Notes: generated by a model not told the origin, from the letters alone. Positions 15,904 through 25,881 are shown, counted from the first letter of the stretch. The stretch is DNA of 64,000 nt from CAWJNF01 sp963844235 (GCA_963844235.1 CAWJNF010000006.1:1-64000); one strand, 5' to 3'. Translations and numbers: made by a program.

Positions 15904-18555
15904 CTACCAGGTCTTGAGCGGGTGCTGCGCCTGACGCCTGGCGACTCGCGCGCGCGCGTCTACAACGACGCAGCCGTGCGGGTGGGCTATTACCGGGTTG
16001 AGGTCGAGCTCGGCGAGGGACGGGACGTCCTCGGCTAGGTTTGAGAGACGGTGCAGGAGGTCGGTCAGGGCGTGGACGTCGGCTGGCGGCGCGCCGCGGA
16101 AGCCGGCCACCAGCTGGCCGGCCTTACCTGAGTCCACGAGCTCCTCGGCGTCGACGTCGGTCAGCGGGGCGATTCGGAACTGCGCGCCTCCGATAAGCTC
16201 GGCCAGCACGCCGCCGGGCCCGAAGGCGACCAGAGGCCCGAAGACCGGGTCCTGGATGACGCCCGCCAGCAGCTCGATTCCCCCGCTGACCATCGGCTGA
16301 ACGATGAGCGGGCCCCCGATCCGCTCGCCGGCGAGCCGCACTGCGGCCTCGTCGGCGAGACCGAGCGCCACGCCGCCGGTGTCGGTCTTGTGCGCCCCGG
16401 GCAAAGCTGTCTTCACGACGACGGGGAAGCCGAGGTCCTGCGACGCCCTCACCGCCGCGCCGGCGTTGTCCGCGAGGCGCTCGTCCACGAGCGGCAGCCC
16501 GTAGGCGCCGAGAAGCGCGCGGGTATAGGTCGGATCGAGCCAGACATCGGACTCGTCGGCAAGCGCCCGCGCCACGACTGCATTAGCCGCGACGGGATCC
16601 ACGTCGCCTGGACTTACCGTGGTGCCGGCCGGCCGCCTCAGCCAGTCGGCTCGCTCAGCCGCACGTCTGAGCGCCCGCGCGGCCGCTTCCGGGTATTCGA
16701 ACACGGCGACCGGGCGAGCAGCTTCACCGAGCTCGACGGGTAAACCCGCGGCGCTCATCACGACGGCCAGTAGCGGCTTCTCGGGCCGGTCCGGCGCGGA
16801 TGAGACCCGTGCAAGGGCTCTCCCGACGTCGGCGTCGCTTACGGCCACCGGTGGCACAAAGATGACGATCACGGCGTCGATTCCCGGATCCTCGAGCAGG
16901 AGCGGCAGGACCGTCTCATAGGAGGCCGCTGTGGCCGAGCCCAGCATGTCCACGGGGTTCGCGACGCTCGCCTCGGCCGGCAGCACCACACGCAGCCTCT
17001 CCTGCAGGTCCGGCGACAAGTCCGGCAGGTCGAGGCCGGCAGCGCCGCTGGCGTCGGCGCACAGTATTCCGAGCCCGCCCGCGTTGGTCACTATCGCGAT
17101 TCGCCGGCCAAGCGGCAAGGGCTGCGTCGAGAGGAGCTGGGCGACGTCGAGCAACTCGGCCAGTGTCCCCGCGCGGATCACACCAGCGTCGGCGAACAGC
17201 GCGTCCACTGCTGCCTCCGAGCCCGCCAGGGCCGCCGTGTGTGAGCGGGCTGCGCGTGCGCCCAGCCTCGTGCCTCCGCTCTTTAGCGCCAGGATTGGCT
17301 TGCGCCGCGCCACCCGGCGCGCCACTCGCGCGAACTTCCTGGGGTTGCCGAACGACTCCAGGTAGAGGAGCACGAGATCGGTGTCGTCGTCCTCGCCCCA
17401 GTACTCCAGGAGGTCGTTGGAAGAGACGTCGGCCTTGTTGCCGATGGAGAAGAAGGAGGAGAGGCCGAGCCCGCGTGCTACCGCTTCCTCGAGGAACGCG
17501 AGTCCCAGGGCGCCGCTCTGCGACGAGAAAGCGATCCGGCCGGGTGGAAACGACCGCGGTGCGAAGGTCGCGTTCAGCCGGCAAGCGGCTACCGAGATTC
17601 CAAGGCAGTTCGGACCAATCAGGCGGCCTCCGTGCGCCCGTACGAGGGCAAGCAGCTCCTCTTGGCGTGCGAGGCCTTCGCCACCAACCTCGGCGAAGCC
17701 GGCCGAGATGACGCAGAGCGCCCTGACCCCGCTCTCGAGTGCGCACCGTGCCGACGCGAGCACGAACGGCGCGGGCACGCAGATGACCGCGAGGTCAACC
17801 GCGTCAGGAACCTCGGTGACCGACTGGTATGCACGAACGCCCGCTACCGGGCTTCCGTCGCGGTTCACCGGATACGCGGCACCGGCGAAGTCCCCCGCGA
17901 GGAGGTTGCGAAAGAGCTCTCCGCCGATCGAGCCTCGTCGCGGCGAGGCGCCGACGACGGCGACCACGGAGGGGGCGAAGAACGACCGCAATGAGGCTGC
18001 CACGCCGACGTGGTCGCGTGCGGCTACCTCGGCCCGATAGGTCTCTGTCGACGCGATGGCGAAGCGGACCTCGATCGTCCCCCGCTCCAGTCGCCGCCGG
18101 GTTTCGAACCCGGCCTGCTCGAACACGTCGAGCATGGCGCGGTTCTCAGGCATGACCTCGGCGACGAACTCCTCGACTCCGGAGTCGGCCGCCGTGACCG
18201 CGAGCTGCTCAAGGAGGCGGGTGCCGACGCCACGTCCCTGGAGCGAGTCCTCGACTGCGAACGCTGCCTCTGCCGTGGTGAGATCGCGCAGGCGAGCCCA
18301 GCTCGCAATCGCGACGATGCGCTCTGCTCCGTCCTCGGCCATTGTCCCGACGAGCGCGCCCCGCTCGTTCCAGTCCGGCTCCAGAAATGGCTCGACTAGC
18401 TGCTTGCGAACGGCGACCGCCGCGTGGAAACGTAGGTAGAGACTCTCGCTCGAGAGGCGTGCAAAGAACCCGAGCAACGCCTCCTCATCCTCGGCGCTCG
18501 GCGCTCGAAGCCGCAAAGTTGTGCCGTCACGAAGGATGACGTCCCTGGCATCCAT
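15904..18555 (-). CDS. GNAT acetyltransferase fused to ADP-forming acyl-CoA synthetase
   Basis: About 883 residues from ATG 18555 (the frame is open to a TTG at 18636). Residues ~1-170 are a GNAT domain (DSLQGRGVGTRLLEQLAV, acetyl-CoA loop). Then comes a CoA-binding Rossmann domain (VVAVVGASPRRGSIGGELF) and the succinyl-CoA-ligase-like flavodoxin region with SHTAALAGSEAAVDALF, which keeps the His that is phosphorylated in ADP-forming synthetases. A C-terminal ATP-grasp domain (DLGFPVVVKTALPGAHKTD) ends it. The layout matches actinobacterial Pat-type protein lysine acetyltransferases, or enzymes that conserve energy as ATP from acyl-CoA. Transcribed alone, convergent with the flavodoxin gene. 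Confidence 0.85.
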   Translation of the reverse strand: MDARDVILRDGTTLRLRAPSAEDEEALLGFFARLSSESLYLRFHAAVAVRKQLVEPFLEPDWNERGALVGTMAEDGAERIVAIASWARLRDLTTAEAAFAVEDSLQGRGVGTRLLEQLAVTAADSGVEEFVAEVMPENRAMLDVFEQAGFETRRRLERGTIEVRFAIASTETYRAEVAARDHVGVAASLRSFFAPSVVAVVGASPRRGSIGGELFRNLLAGDFAGAAYPVNRDGSPVAGVRAYQSVTEVPDAVDLAVICVPAPFVLASARCALESGVRALCVISAGFAEVGGEGLARQEELLALVRAHGGRLIGPNCLGISVAACRLNATFAPRSFPPGRIAFSSQSGALGLAFLEEAVARGLGLSSFFSIGNKADVSSNDLLEYWGEDDDTDLVLLYLESFGNPRKFARVARRVARRKPILALKSGGTRLGARAARSHTAALAGSEAAVDALFADAGVIRAGTLAELLDVAQLLSTQPLPLGRRIAIVTNAGGLGILCADASGAAGLDLPDLSPDLQERLRVVLPAEASVANPVDMLGSATAASYETVLPLLLEDPGIDAVIVIFVPPVAVSDADVGRALARVSSAPDRPEKPLLAVVMSAAGLPVELGEAARPVAVFEYPEAAARALRRAAERADWLRRPAGTTVSPGDVDPVAANAVVARALADESDVWLDPTYTRALLGAYGLPLVDERLADNAGAAVRASQDLGFPVVVKTALPGAHKTDTGGVALGLADEAAVRLAGERIGGPLIVQPMVSGGIELLAGVIQDPVFGPLVAFGPGGVLAELIGGAQFRIAPLTDVDAEELVDSGKAGQLVAGFRGAPPADVHALTDLLHRLSNLAEDVPSLAELDLNPVIAHPHGCVVVDARARVARRQAQHPLKTW

Positions 18556-18812
18556 GATCACGACCTCGGGATCGTAGAGCCTCGACTCGCCTAGCCCGGC
18601 CGGGCGCGCGTGGATGGCGGAGCTCGGCACCGCCAAACACGCCTACGCTGGCTGGCCCGACGGCCGTGATGCCAGGACGGTCTCGGCGTAAACGATCGGT
18701 GCTCGTCCTCCAGTCTCAAATCGGTAGTCCGCCGCAACCAAATCGGCAATCGCCCCGATGCCGCGGACCTCGCTTGCAACGGACGATGAACGAAACCCGG
18801 AGAGGAGCTCCA

Positions 18813-19496
18813 ATGAAGGTCGAAGACGTCATGACGAAGGATGTCCGGACGATTCCGCCTGAGGCAACGCTAAAGGCCGTCGCCAACGTGCTTACGGACG
18901 CCCGAATCTCCGGTTTGCCCGTGGTCGGGGCGTCTGGGGAGGTCGTCGGTGTGGTCTCCGAAGGGGACATCCTCCGAAAGGAAAAGGGTCCGGACGAGCC
19001 GCCCCGCGGCGTCGTAGGGTGGTTCTTCGCGGAGCCACCCGAGGTTCGCGAGAAACTGGCTGCCCGTGTGGTCGGTGAGGCGATGAGCTCGCCGGCGATC
19101 ACGATCGAGCCGTGGCAGCCTGTGCAGCGGGCTGCGGCAATGATGATCGACCACGGGGTCAATCGTCTGCCGGTTGTCAACGACGACGGAAGACTCGTGG
19201 GGATCGTGACGCGGAAGGACCTGGTGCGGGCGTTTGTGCGCACGGACGCCGAGATCAAGCGCGAGATACTGGATGACGTGATCCTGCGTTCGCTCTGGAT
19301 CGCACCGGACCAGGTTGCAATAGACGTGATCGACGGCGACGTCACGATCGGCGGTCACGTCGACACGCAACTCGACGCCGAGCTCGTTCGTCGACTGGTT
19401 GAACGCCTCCCGGGTGTCGTTTCGGTGAAGTGCGAGCTCCGCAGCCCTGCTCCTCACCTAGCCGAGCGCCCGTGGAGGCTGCCGGCACGCTCGTGA
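18813..19496 (+). CDS. CBS-CBS-BON domain protein
   Basis: A 227-residue protein; ATG 18813 after GAGAGGAGCTCCA. The first CBS repeat (MKVEDVMTKDVRTIPPEATL ... VVSEGDIL) and the second (GEAMSSPAITIEPWQPVQRA ... VTRKDLVRAF) form a Bateman module. It is followed by a BON domain (IDVIDGDVTIGGHVDTQLDA). CBS pairs bind adenosine ligands. A paralog with the same order lies at 38291 on the other strand, and both resemble hypoxic-response CBS proteins such as mycobacterial Hrp1 with an added BON. Monocistronic. Confidence 0.85.
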   Translation: MKVEDVMTKDVRTIPPEATLKAVANVLTDARISGLPVVGASGEVVGVVSEGDILRKEKGPDEPPRGVVGWFFAEPPEVREKLAARVVGEAMSSPAITIEPWQPVQRAAAMMIDHGVNRLPVVNDDGRLVGIVTRKDLVRAFVRTDAEIKREILDDVILRSLWIAPDQVAIDVIDGDVTIGGHVDTQLDAELVRRLVERLPGVVSVKCELRSPAPHLAERPWRLPARS

Positions 19497-19523
19497 GACG
19501 CGCGCCGGGGACAGCGGACCGAT

Positions 19524-19670
19524 GTGAATCACGTCGTGATCGCAGGTCCAGGCGTCGCCGCCGCCGAGGCGGTACTGGCGCCAAGCGCGCTGGCGGAGGA
19601 ACGCGGCGAGCTCCTCGCTCGCCGAGGCTGAGCGGTTCGTCTACAGGTCCATCCCTTCGTCTCGGTGCGC
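19524..19670 (+). pseudogene. N-terminal remnant of a pyridine-nucleotide-disulfide oxidoreductase
   Basis: A GTG opens NHVVIAGPGVAAAEAVLAP, an FAD-binding GxGxxA start followed by the helix ALAEERGELLARR and a TGA. In the shifted frame AERFVYRSIPSS follows, resembling the RYRPLTV step in the intact gene at 45361-46485. About 50 codons of a similar oxidoreductase therefore persist, frameshifted, with the rest deleted. Confidence 0.45.
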
Positions 19671-19865
19671 CCTGCAATTCCTACTCGCCCATCGACACGC
19701 CGTCGTTGCCGTGAGGAAGGGGACGTTCATCGCTGTGATTCGGTGAAGTCCGCTCCGTGCGGAGTGCCTCCGAGAAGTAGCAGCCCGGTAATTTGGCGGT
19801 AGGACCCGTTCGACCGCATTGCTATCCCCCGACCCGGCATAGCAGCAAATGTGAAGGTCGTTCCC

Positions 19866-21230
19866 ATGAAACGTCTCGCCGTGCTCCTCGGTGTGCTCTC
19901 AGCCATTCTCTCCGCCCTGGTGGTGCGTCCGGCCAACAGTTACCGGGGCTTCATCGGCAAGTCGACAGCTACGGCGCAGACGCCCGCGCTGACTTTCCTC
20001 GGGGCACTCACAGCCGCCCTGGGCGCCATGCGCCGGTCACGCTTCGCGATGATCACCGGCCTGCTCGGCGCCGGTGTCGGGACGTACTACATCACCCGGG
20101 TGACCACCGCCCATGGTGGTCACGAGCGGGCGTTCGGACCGGACTGGAATCTGCGGATCGGTCCCGACGCCGAGCGGCGGATGCTCCAGCATCGCCGCTC
20201 GATGCGCCTGCCCCGGGTGCCGGCGCCGCGCTGGGCGCGCGACGTGCCCTTCTGCACCATTCCCGGCTCCGATCGCCAGCTTCTCGCGGACATCTGGGAG
20301 CCGGCGGCGAGCGTCGAGCGTACCGGTACGGCCATCGTCTACCTGTACGGCGGCTCGTGGCACTTCTTCGACAAGGACGTCCTCACGCGCCCACTCTTCC
20401 GCCAGCTCACCGCGCAGGGCCACGTCGTCATGGACGCCGCGCACCGGAGCTGCCCCGAGACGGATCTGATCGGCATGGTCGGCGACGTGCATCGCGCGGT
20501 TGCCTGGATCAAGGCGAATGCCGAGCGCTACGGGATCGATCCCGAGCGGGTGGTCGTGATGGGCGGGTCGTCCGGCGCCCACATCGCGCTTCTGGCCGCC
20601 TATGCGCCGCACGAGCCCAGGCTGGTCCCGGAGGAACTCCATGGCGCGGATACGTCGGTGATGGCGGTGGTCTCCTGGTACGGCATCCCGGAGATGGCAT
20701 CCGCCGTCGAGCGGTGGCTTGGACAAGAGGGTGCAGCCTCATCGCCCCAGGTGTGGGTTCGGAAGGAGCCTGGCAAGGTCGCCAACCTCCTCAACACCTT
20801 GATGATGGGGCGACCGCTGACCGCCGCGCAGTCCCCGCCCGCGCCGCCTGTGCGCCAGCTGGTCCGGAACCTGCTGGGCGTCGAGCCTGGGGAATCCGCC
20901 AGAGCGATGTATGACCTGGCGTCGCCGATCCACCACGTGGGTCCAGCCTGCCCGCCGACGCTCATGTTCCAGGGAACCCATGACGCGGTGGTGCCGCTCG
21001 AAGCTGCCCGACGGCTGCACCGATCACTGGAGGCAGCCGGCGTCCCGGTCGTGTACGTCGAGTACATCTGGACCGAGCACGCCTTCGATGCGATGTACCC
21101 GCCGCTCGCCAACCCTGCTGCCAAGGCGGCCCTGTACGACCTCGAACGCTTCCTGGTCTCTGTCGCGAATACCCAGCCGAAAGCCCGAACCGGCGCAGAT
21201 CTCGCAGATTCTCGGGGAGCCTGCAGCTGA
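19866..21230 (+). CDS. Membrane-anchored alpha/beta-hydrolase (esterase/lipase)
   Basis: About 454 residues from MKRLAVLLG (an in-frame ATG 15 bases earlier is possible). Three N-terminal hydrophobic segments (residues ~1-85) anchor it. The hydrolase domain follows: oxyanion-type VYLYGGSWHFF, nucleophile elbow VMGGSSGAHIALL (Ser ~235), an acid in FQGTHDAVVPLEA, and a late His in WTEHAFDAMYPP. The order matches the HSL/BD-FAE-like esterase group. The substrate is unknown; possibly a lipid or carbohydrate ester at the membrane. It stands alone, followed by the DUF1918 leader. Confidence 0.75.
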   Translation: MKRLAVLLGVLSAILSALVVRPANSYRGFIGKSTATAQTPALTFLGALTAALGAMRRSRFAMITGLLGAGVGTYYITRVTTAHGGHERAFGPDWNLRIGPDAERRMLQHRRSMRLPRVPAPRWARDVPFCTIPGSDRQLLADIWEPAASVERTGTAIVYLYGGSWHFFDKDVLTRPLFRQLTAQGHVVMDAAHRSCPETDLIGMVGDVHRAVAWIKANAERYGIDPERVVVMGGSSGAHIALLAAYAPHEPRLVPEELHGADTSVMAVVSWYGIPEMASAVERWLGQEGAASSPQVWVRKEPGKVANLLNTLMMGRPLTAAQSPPAPPVRQLVRNLLGVEPGESARAMYDLASPIHHVGPACPPTLMFQGTHDAVVPLEAARRLHRSLEAAGVPVVYVEYIWTEHAFDAMYPPLANPAAKAALYDLERFLVSVANTQPKARTGADLADSRGACS

Positions 21231-21375
21231 CGGTCGGTGAAGAAGTGCGGCCGTGTCAAAGGCCTGTGGCTCGCCGTCGGTCCGGGAACGCGGAGATGTC
21301 TCTTCAGGTGCCCATCTCGCCCAGGTGCCTGCAAGAGAATCCGATGCGGCGACGCGCATCGCTTTCGATCGCTCG

Positions 21376-21395
21376 CTAGTACCTCTCGACGGAGG
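21376..21395 (+). repeat. Short recurrent element CTAGTACC...CGACGG, copy 1
   Basis: CTAGTACCTCTCGACGGAGG lies 106 bases before the DUF1918 gene. Close versions occur at 26592-26613 and 51133-51153, and a partial one at 25541-25560. The inner part is imperfectly palindromic (CCTC...GGAGG, CCCT...GGGGG). It could be a regulator site or a promoter element; no function is proven. Confidence 0.3.
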
Positions 21396-21400
21396 CGGTT

Positions 21401-21460
21401 TCGCGGAAAACTGCGGATGCGGTTCAGCGGCTGCCCCGATGACACCACTGTCCTGATGCG
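21401..21460 (+). promoter_or_regulatory. Conserved leader upstream of DUF1918 gene, copy A
   Basis: About 45 bases starting TTCGCGGAAAA and containing TGCGGATGCGGTTCAGCGG are nearly identical to the region upstream of the second DUF1918 gene (42068-42127, minus strand). Downstream the two diverge until the ribosome site. Conservation of non-coding sequence suggests a shared promoter or RNA leader, or a recent duplication that carried it. Confidence 0.45.
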
Positions 21461-21501
21461 ACACGGTGCAGTGACAACGCTCGAAAAAGGAGACGAGGAC
21501 A

Positions 21502-21987
21502 GTGGGCACGACAGCAAGAAAGAGGCCGGGTGATCGGATCACGACCGAGAAGCGTGGGCACGTCGGCCCACGCATCCGCTCGGGTGTCATTGCCGAGGTG
21601 CTCGGCGCACCCGAGCACGAGCACTACCTCGTGCGCTGGGACGATGGAAAGACGTCTGTCTACTACCCGGCCCAGGGTGAGGAGTCCGCCACCGCACCGG
21701 CTCGGGCTCCCGCTGCTAGTCGCCCGGCGCCCGCTCCCATGCCGAAGCCGACCCGGGCGCCAGAGCGGCACCTGACCGCCGAGCCGGGTGACCGCCTTGT
21801 TGTGCACGGCCACCACCTGGGGGAGGCCGAGCGCGACGCGGAGATCCTCGAGGCGCGCGGCGTTGATGGCGGCGCGCCGTTCTTCGTACGCTGGGCCGAC
21901 ACGGGTCAGGAGACGCTCGTGTATCCGGGCAGCGACGCGGCGGTCGAGCACATCGTCACTGACCCGACGCAGCGCCAGTCTCGCTAA
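21502..21987 (+). CDS. Tandem DUF1918 protein, copy A
   Basis: A 161-residue protein from a GTG with AAAGGAGA ahead. Two SH3-like DUF1918 units are visible: GVIAEVLGAPEHEHYLVRW with DDGKTSVYYP, and PGDRLVVHGHHLGEAERDAE with WADTGQETLVYPGSDA. A Pro/Ala linker joins them. DUF1918 proteins are small stress or dormancy-associated proteins of unknown activity. A close paralog (41535-42026) is elsewhere in the island, and the two share their upstream leader. Confidence 0.8.
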   Translation: MGTTARKRPGDRITTEKRGHVGPRIRSGVIAEVLGAPEHEHYLVRWDDGKTSVYYPAQGEESATAPARAPAASRPAPAPMPKPTRAPERHLTAEPGDRLVVHGHHLGEAERDAEILEARGVDGGAPFFVRWADTGQETLVYPGSDAAVEHIVTDPTQRQSR

Positions 21988-22545
21988 ACGAGCACCGACG
22001 TCGTTAGGGACTGGAGGGCGGGCGTCTCGGAGCCGAGCGCAAACCGCCGAATCGATCAGCTGGCGAAGACGCTTGCGGCCCGCAGACTCCCCGCCCCGTG
22101 CCGCCACCCGGACGCTTGTCGCACTCGAAGGGCTCAAGGAATGGTCGGGCACGGAGGCATCCGTCCCGGCGGTGGAAGCGGGAAAGCGATCGTCACCAGG
22201 GCAGTTGACGGTGAGCCGGACGCTGACAGAAGGCGGATGCGCCGGTCATGGCAGGTAGCGACGCCGGGCGCGATGAAGCTCATTGCGCCGCTCGTTGCCG
22301 CCATAGGTCGGCGGCAGGATCGACGGATCTGGACGGGCCTGCGCTTGCTTGGGCCGAGACCACGGATGATGGCGCCGCTAGGAGCCATGCTCGGCCGACC
22401 AGTCCGCCATGATGAAGAGCGAGCCGGCTGGCAGACCGAATGCAGCGCACACACCTCTCCGAAGAGCGCTCAGCCCTTCTGGATGCGGTCAGGGCGATCC
22501 GGCGTTGTGGCTTGAGCGGACCGGGGAGCGGCTCGCCAGAGGGGC
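21988..22545. other. Intergenic, no supported gene
   Basis: Both strands hold only short, compositionally poor frames. The longest plus-strand frame (22141-22515) has no recognisable domain, no ribosome site and overlaps open minus frames. I see nothing else definable apart from sequence leading into the FNT gene. Confidence 0.4.
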
Positions 22546-23460
22546 GTGGAGCCGAAGCGTTCGGCAGGTGTCGAAGGGGCTGCGACGAATCCGCGGGAGG
22601 TGGCGGCGACACCTGAGACGCGGTTTCCCTCTGTCGGGGTAGATGCGCTGCCGCCGCCCGAGATGGCGCAACGCGCGGCGCAGGTTGGGCAAGCGAAGGT
22701 CGAACTCGGCGCGGCGAAGACGCTCGCTCTGGCAGTGCTGGCGGGCGCGTTTATCGCAATGGGAGCGGTCTTCGCGACGACGGTGACCGCCGGTGCCGGC
22801 GAGCTTCCCTATGGCGTCGGCCGGCTGCTTGGCGGCGTCGCGTTCTCGCTCGGGTTGATCCTCGTCGTGGTTGCCGGGGCCGAGCTATTCACGGGCAACA
22901 ACCTGATCGTGATGAGCTGGGCGAGCAGGCGCGTCCCGACGGCTCGTTTGCTTCGTAGTTGGCTGCTTGTCTACTGCGGCAACTTCGCCGGCGCGCTGGC
23001 GACCGTCGGGCTTATGTACGCGACGCGCCAGTACACGTTCGGCAGCGGCGTGGTCGGCGCGCAGGTGCTGGCGATCGCCGACGCCAAGGTGAGTCTCGGC
23101 TTTGGGCAGGCGGTTGCGCTCGGCATCCTCTGTAACGCACTCGTGTGCATCGCCGTCTGGCTCTGTTACAGCGCCCGCTCGACGGCCGACCGGATCCTGG
23201 CGATCGTGCCGCCGATCGCCGCTTTCGTCGCTTCGGGCTTCGAGCACAGCGTCGCGAACATGTACTTCGTTCCGATCGGCATCCTCGTCAAGAGCGACTC
23301 CGGCCATGTCGCCTCGACCAGCGGCGTTCCCGACCTCGCCGACCTAACCTGGGGCTCGTTCTTCGTCGATAACCTCGTTCCCGTGACGATCGGCAACCTG
23401 ATCGGCGGCACGCTGCTGGTCGGCGCCATCTACTGGTTCATCTACCTCCGCCCCCGATAA
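22546..23460 (+). CDS. Formate/nitrite transporter family channel (FNT1)
   Basis: A 304-residue GTG-start membrane protein. After an N-terminal tail with the family hallmark VDALPPPEMAQRA, six TM segments follow. They include the FNT repeats LAGAFIAMGAVFATTVTAG, AELFTGNNLIVMSWAS (the L/V-FTGN signature), GNFAGALATV, GILCNALVCIAVWL and GFEHSVANMYFVPIGI (central His). The family passes formate, nitrite or hydrosulfide. A frameshifted second copy lies at 33947-34824, so this is the functional one here. Its place in a Dos-like island fits anaerobic nitrite or formate handling. Confidence 0.85.
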   Translation: MEPKRSAGVEGAATNPREVAATPETRFPSVGVDALPPPEMAQRAAQVGQAKVELGAAKTLALAVLAGAFIAMGAVFATTVTAGAGELPYGVGRLLGGVAFSLGLILVVVAGAELFTGNNLIVMSWASRRVPTARLLRSWLLVYCGNFAGALATVGLMYATRQYTFGSGVVGAQVLAIADAKVSLGFGQAVALGILCNALVCIAVWLCYSARSTADRILAIVPPIAAFVASGFEHSVANMYFVPIGILVKSDSGHVASTSGVPDLADLTWGSFFVDNLVPVTIGNLIGGTLLVGAIYWFIYLRPR

Positions 23461-23888
23461 GTAGAGCTGGATAGCCGCGCTTGCGTCGGCTCAAGCTCGC
23501 GCAACGGTAGTCCACCGCAGGCCCAACCAGTCTCATCTCGGACGCGAGCGGGCCGAGTTCGACTTCATGCTGTCAAGCGAGCGGGCATGACGACAGAGTT
23601 CGGCCCTTGGTCGACCTGCATAGGCTCCCGCTCGGCGCTGGCGGCCGCTCGGTACGGATGAATGGGCGCGTTTTCGAAGAGGTGATCGCGCTCGAGGGCC
23701 GGCGACCTTGCGACCTCTAGCACGCTGCGCTTGAGGTGCGTGTGCCGGAGGGCCGCTTCGTGATCGAGATGTCGCCGATCCCCGACAGGAACGGCGCGGA
23801 GCGTGGCGTTGTTGCCGAGAGCGGGGTCGAATACGGTCGATGATGAATCTGCCGCGAGAGCTCACCGGTTTGGCTAGCGGGGCGATGA
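23461..23888. other. Degenerate intergenic stretch
   Basis: No intact gene. Around 23740-23845 the plus strand reads VRVPEGRFVIEMSPIPDRNG and GVVAESGVEYGR before two stops, which looks like a short coding remnant of unknown family. Nothing else is supported. Confidence 0.3.
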
Positions 23889-24904
23889 TTGCTCATCGAT
23901 CTCGTGCTTGCACTCGCGTTCGCGTTGGCGTTCGCTCTGACGAACGGCTTTCCATGACGCTGCGAACGCGATCGCGACGCTCGTCGCGACGCGCGGCGCA
24001 CGGCCGGGCCAGGCGATCGTGCTGTCGGCCGTGTTCAACATGCTGGGAGTGCTCTTGGTGGGGACGGCTGTCGCGACCACGATCGCGGGGATCGTCACCG
24101 TTGCGCCGGCAGAGCGGCGTGGCAGTGATCGGCGCGGGCGTGTTCGGCCGCCACGACTGGAACTTGCTCACTTGGTGGCGCGGGTTACCGTCGAGTTCGG
24201 GTCATGCCCTTGTCGGTGGGTTGGCCGGCTCGGCGCTCGCCGAGGGTGGCGTAGACGCCGTCCAGTGGGGCGGTCTGCAGGGATGGAGACCGGTTGGCGT
24301 GCTCGGCGTGCTCTTCGCGCTGGCCGTTTCGCCGCCGCTCGGGCTCGCGTTCGGGTTTGCTGCGATCCGGGTCAGCCGTCGGCTGTTGCGACGGGCGTCG
24401 CGCCTGAATCGAGGAGCCGGTGCGGGGAGCGGAGTGGGCGATGTCGGCTGCGCTCTCATTCAGCCACGGCGCGAACGATGGCCAGAAGTCAATGGGTGTC
24501 GTCGCTGCGTTGCTGGTCGCGAGCGGTCACCTGCAGACGTTCTCGGTGCCGCTGTGGACGAAGCTGGCATGCGGTGCGGCGCTGACCGTCGGCACGACGC
24601 TGGGGGGCTGGCGGATCGTACGTACGATCGGCCGGCGAATCTTCCGCCTGGCTCCGCTCGACAGCTTCGCGAGCCAGAGCGCCTCTACTGCGGTCATCCT
24701 CTCTTCCTCATACGTCGGCGCTCCAGTCTCGACGACACAAGTGGTTGCCTCCTCGGTGGTCGGGTGTCGGTGGCGGCAGGCGGCGCTGGCATCATGTCCG
24801 CTGGGCCATCGTGCGGTCGATGGGCTTTGCCTGGCTCGCGACGCTTGCCGGCTGCGGCGACGCTCGGGGCGGTTACGGTTCTGGTCTGGGGAGCGATCGC
24901 ATGA
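23889..24904 (+). pseudogene. PiT-type inorganic phosphate transporter, multiply frameshifted
   Basis: Pieces of one PiT protein appear in order in shifting frames: LVLALAFALAFALTNGF, then HDAANAIATLVATRAARPGQ, VLSAVFNMLGVLLVGTAVAT, NLLTWWRGLPSSSGHALVGG, AMSAALSFSHGANDGQKSMG, SSYVGAPVSTTQVVASSVVG and TLGAVTVLVWGAIA. The GANDGQKSMG and SSSGHALVGG motifs are PiT signatures. At least four indels (about 23955, 24110, 24410 and 24760) break it. It ends at a TGA overlapping the DUF47 start (ATGA). PiT transporters carry metal-phosphate with H+ or Na+; this copy is probably dead, or the assembly is poor here. Confidence 0.8.
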
Positions 24905-25519
24905 GACGGCCTCATCGCTGGTTCCTGCCCGAAGCGCCGGACGTGCTCGGCTTGCTGCGCGAGCAGACGGCGATCACCGTGACCGGGATGGAGGCGCTAG
25001 TCGCGTGGGCGAACGGCGAAGCCGGCGCAGCCGAGACGGCTGCGGGAGTGCGAGCATCGTGCGGATGAGCACAAGCGCGCGCTGCGCGTGGCGCTGACGG
25101 CCGCGTTCATGACGCCACTCGAGCCTGAGGATATCTTCGAACTTTCGCGTGGGCTCGACCGCGTCCTCAACAGCGCGAAGAACACGGTTCGCGAGGCGGA
25201 GGTGATGAACAGCACGGCTGACGCGGCGATTGCCAAGATGGCCGCCGAACTTGCCGATGGTACGCGGCATCTCGCGGAGGCATTTGCAGCGCTCAGCCGT
25301 CCGGACAGGAGCGGCGCGACCGAAGCGGCCGACCGCGCCGCCAGGAGCCAAAGCCGCCTCGAGCACAGCTATCGGCAGGCCATGTCCGAGCTCGTCGCGG
25401 TCGACGATCTGCGCCAGATCGCGGCAAAGCGCGAGCTCTACCGACGGCTCGCGCGCACGAGCGACGACCTCCGCGAGGTCGCCGAGCGTGTCTGGTACGC
25501 AGTGCTGAAAGAGAACTGA
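24901..25519 (+). pseudogene. DUF47/PhoU-like PiT accessory protein, one frameshift
   Basis: ATG 24901 overlaps the PiT stop. Frame one gives FLPEAPDVLGLLREQTAITV and LVAWANGEAGA. Near 25035 the protein jumps by one base to EHRADEHKRALRVALTAAF, with TPLEPEDIFELSRGLDRVLN, the DUF47 signature, through to KRELYRRLARTSDDLREVAE. Corrected length is ~205 residues, typical for the family. DUF47 proteins are PhoU-like helical partners of PiT transporters, so the PiT-DUF47 operon is decayed in both genes. Confidence 0.75.
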
Positions 25520-25881
25520 GCTCGGCCACCAACACGCACTCATAGCCCCTCAACGGGGAACGGAGGTAGCTGGACGGCGCCGGGCTGCCGGGGCCGGACG
25601 CTCCCGAGTGACTGAGGAAGGATGGCCGACCCACCCGCGGGAAGGGCCGACAGCGCGCTTCGGGTGCCCGATGGATCTCCCGATGGACAGGCACCCCGTC
25701 CTGCCGGCGTTCCGCCGACCCCCAGGCCATTACCGCGGCGCCGAGCCGCTGACGCTTACCCACACCGCGTCGTCCGGCACGACGAACTGCTCGGAATCCG
25801 CCCTAGTCGCGGGTAGCCAAACGTCCAGTCGTGCTTTGGCGTGGGGGCATCGTTACGCTGCACTCGGGCGAGAGGAGAAGG

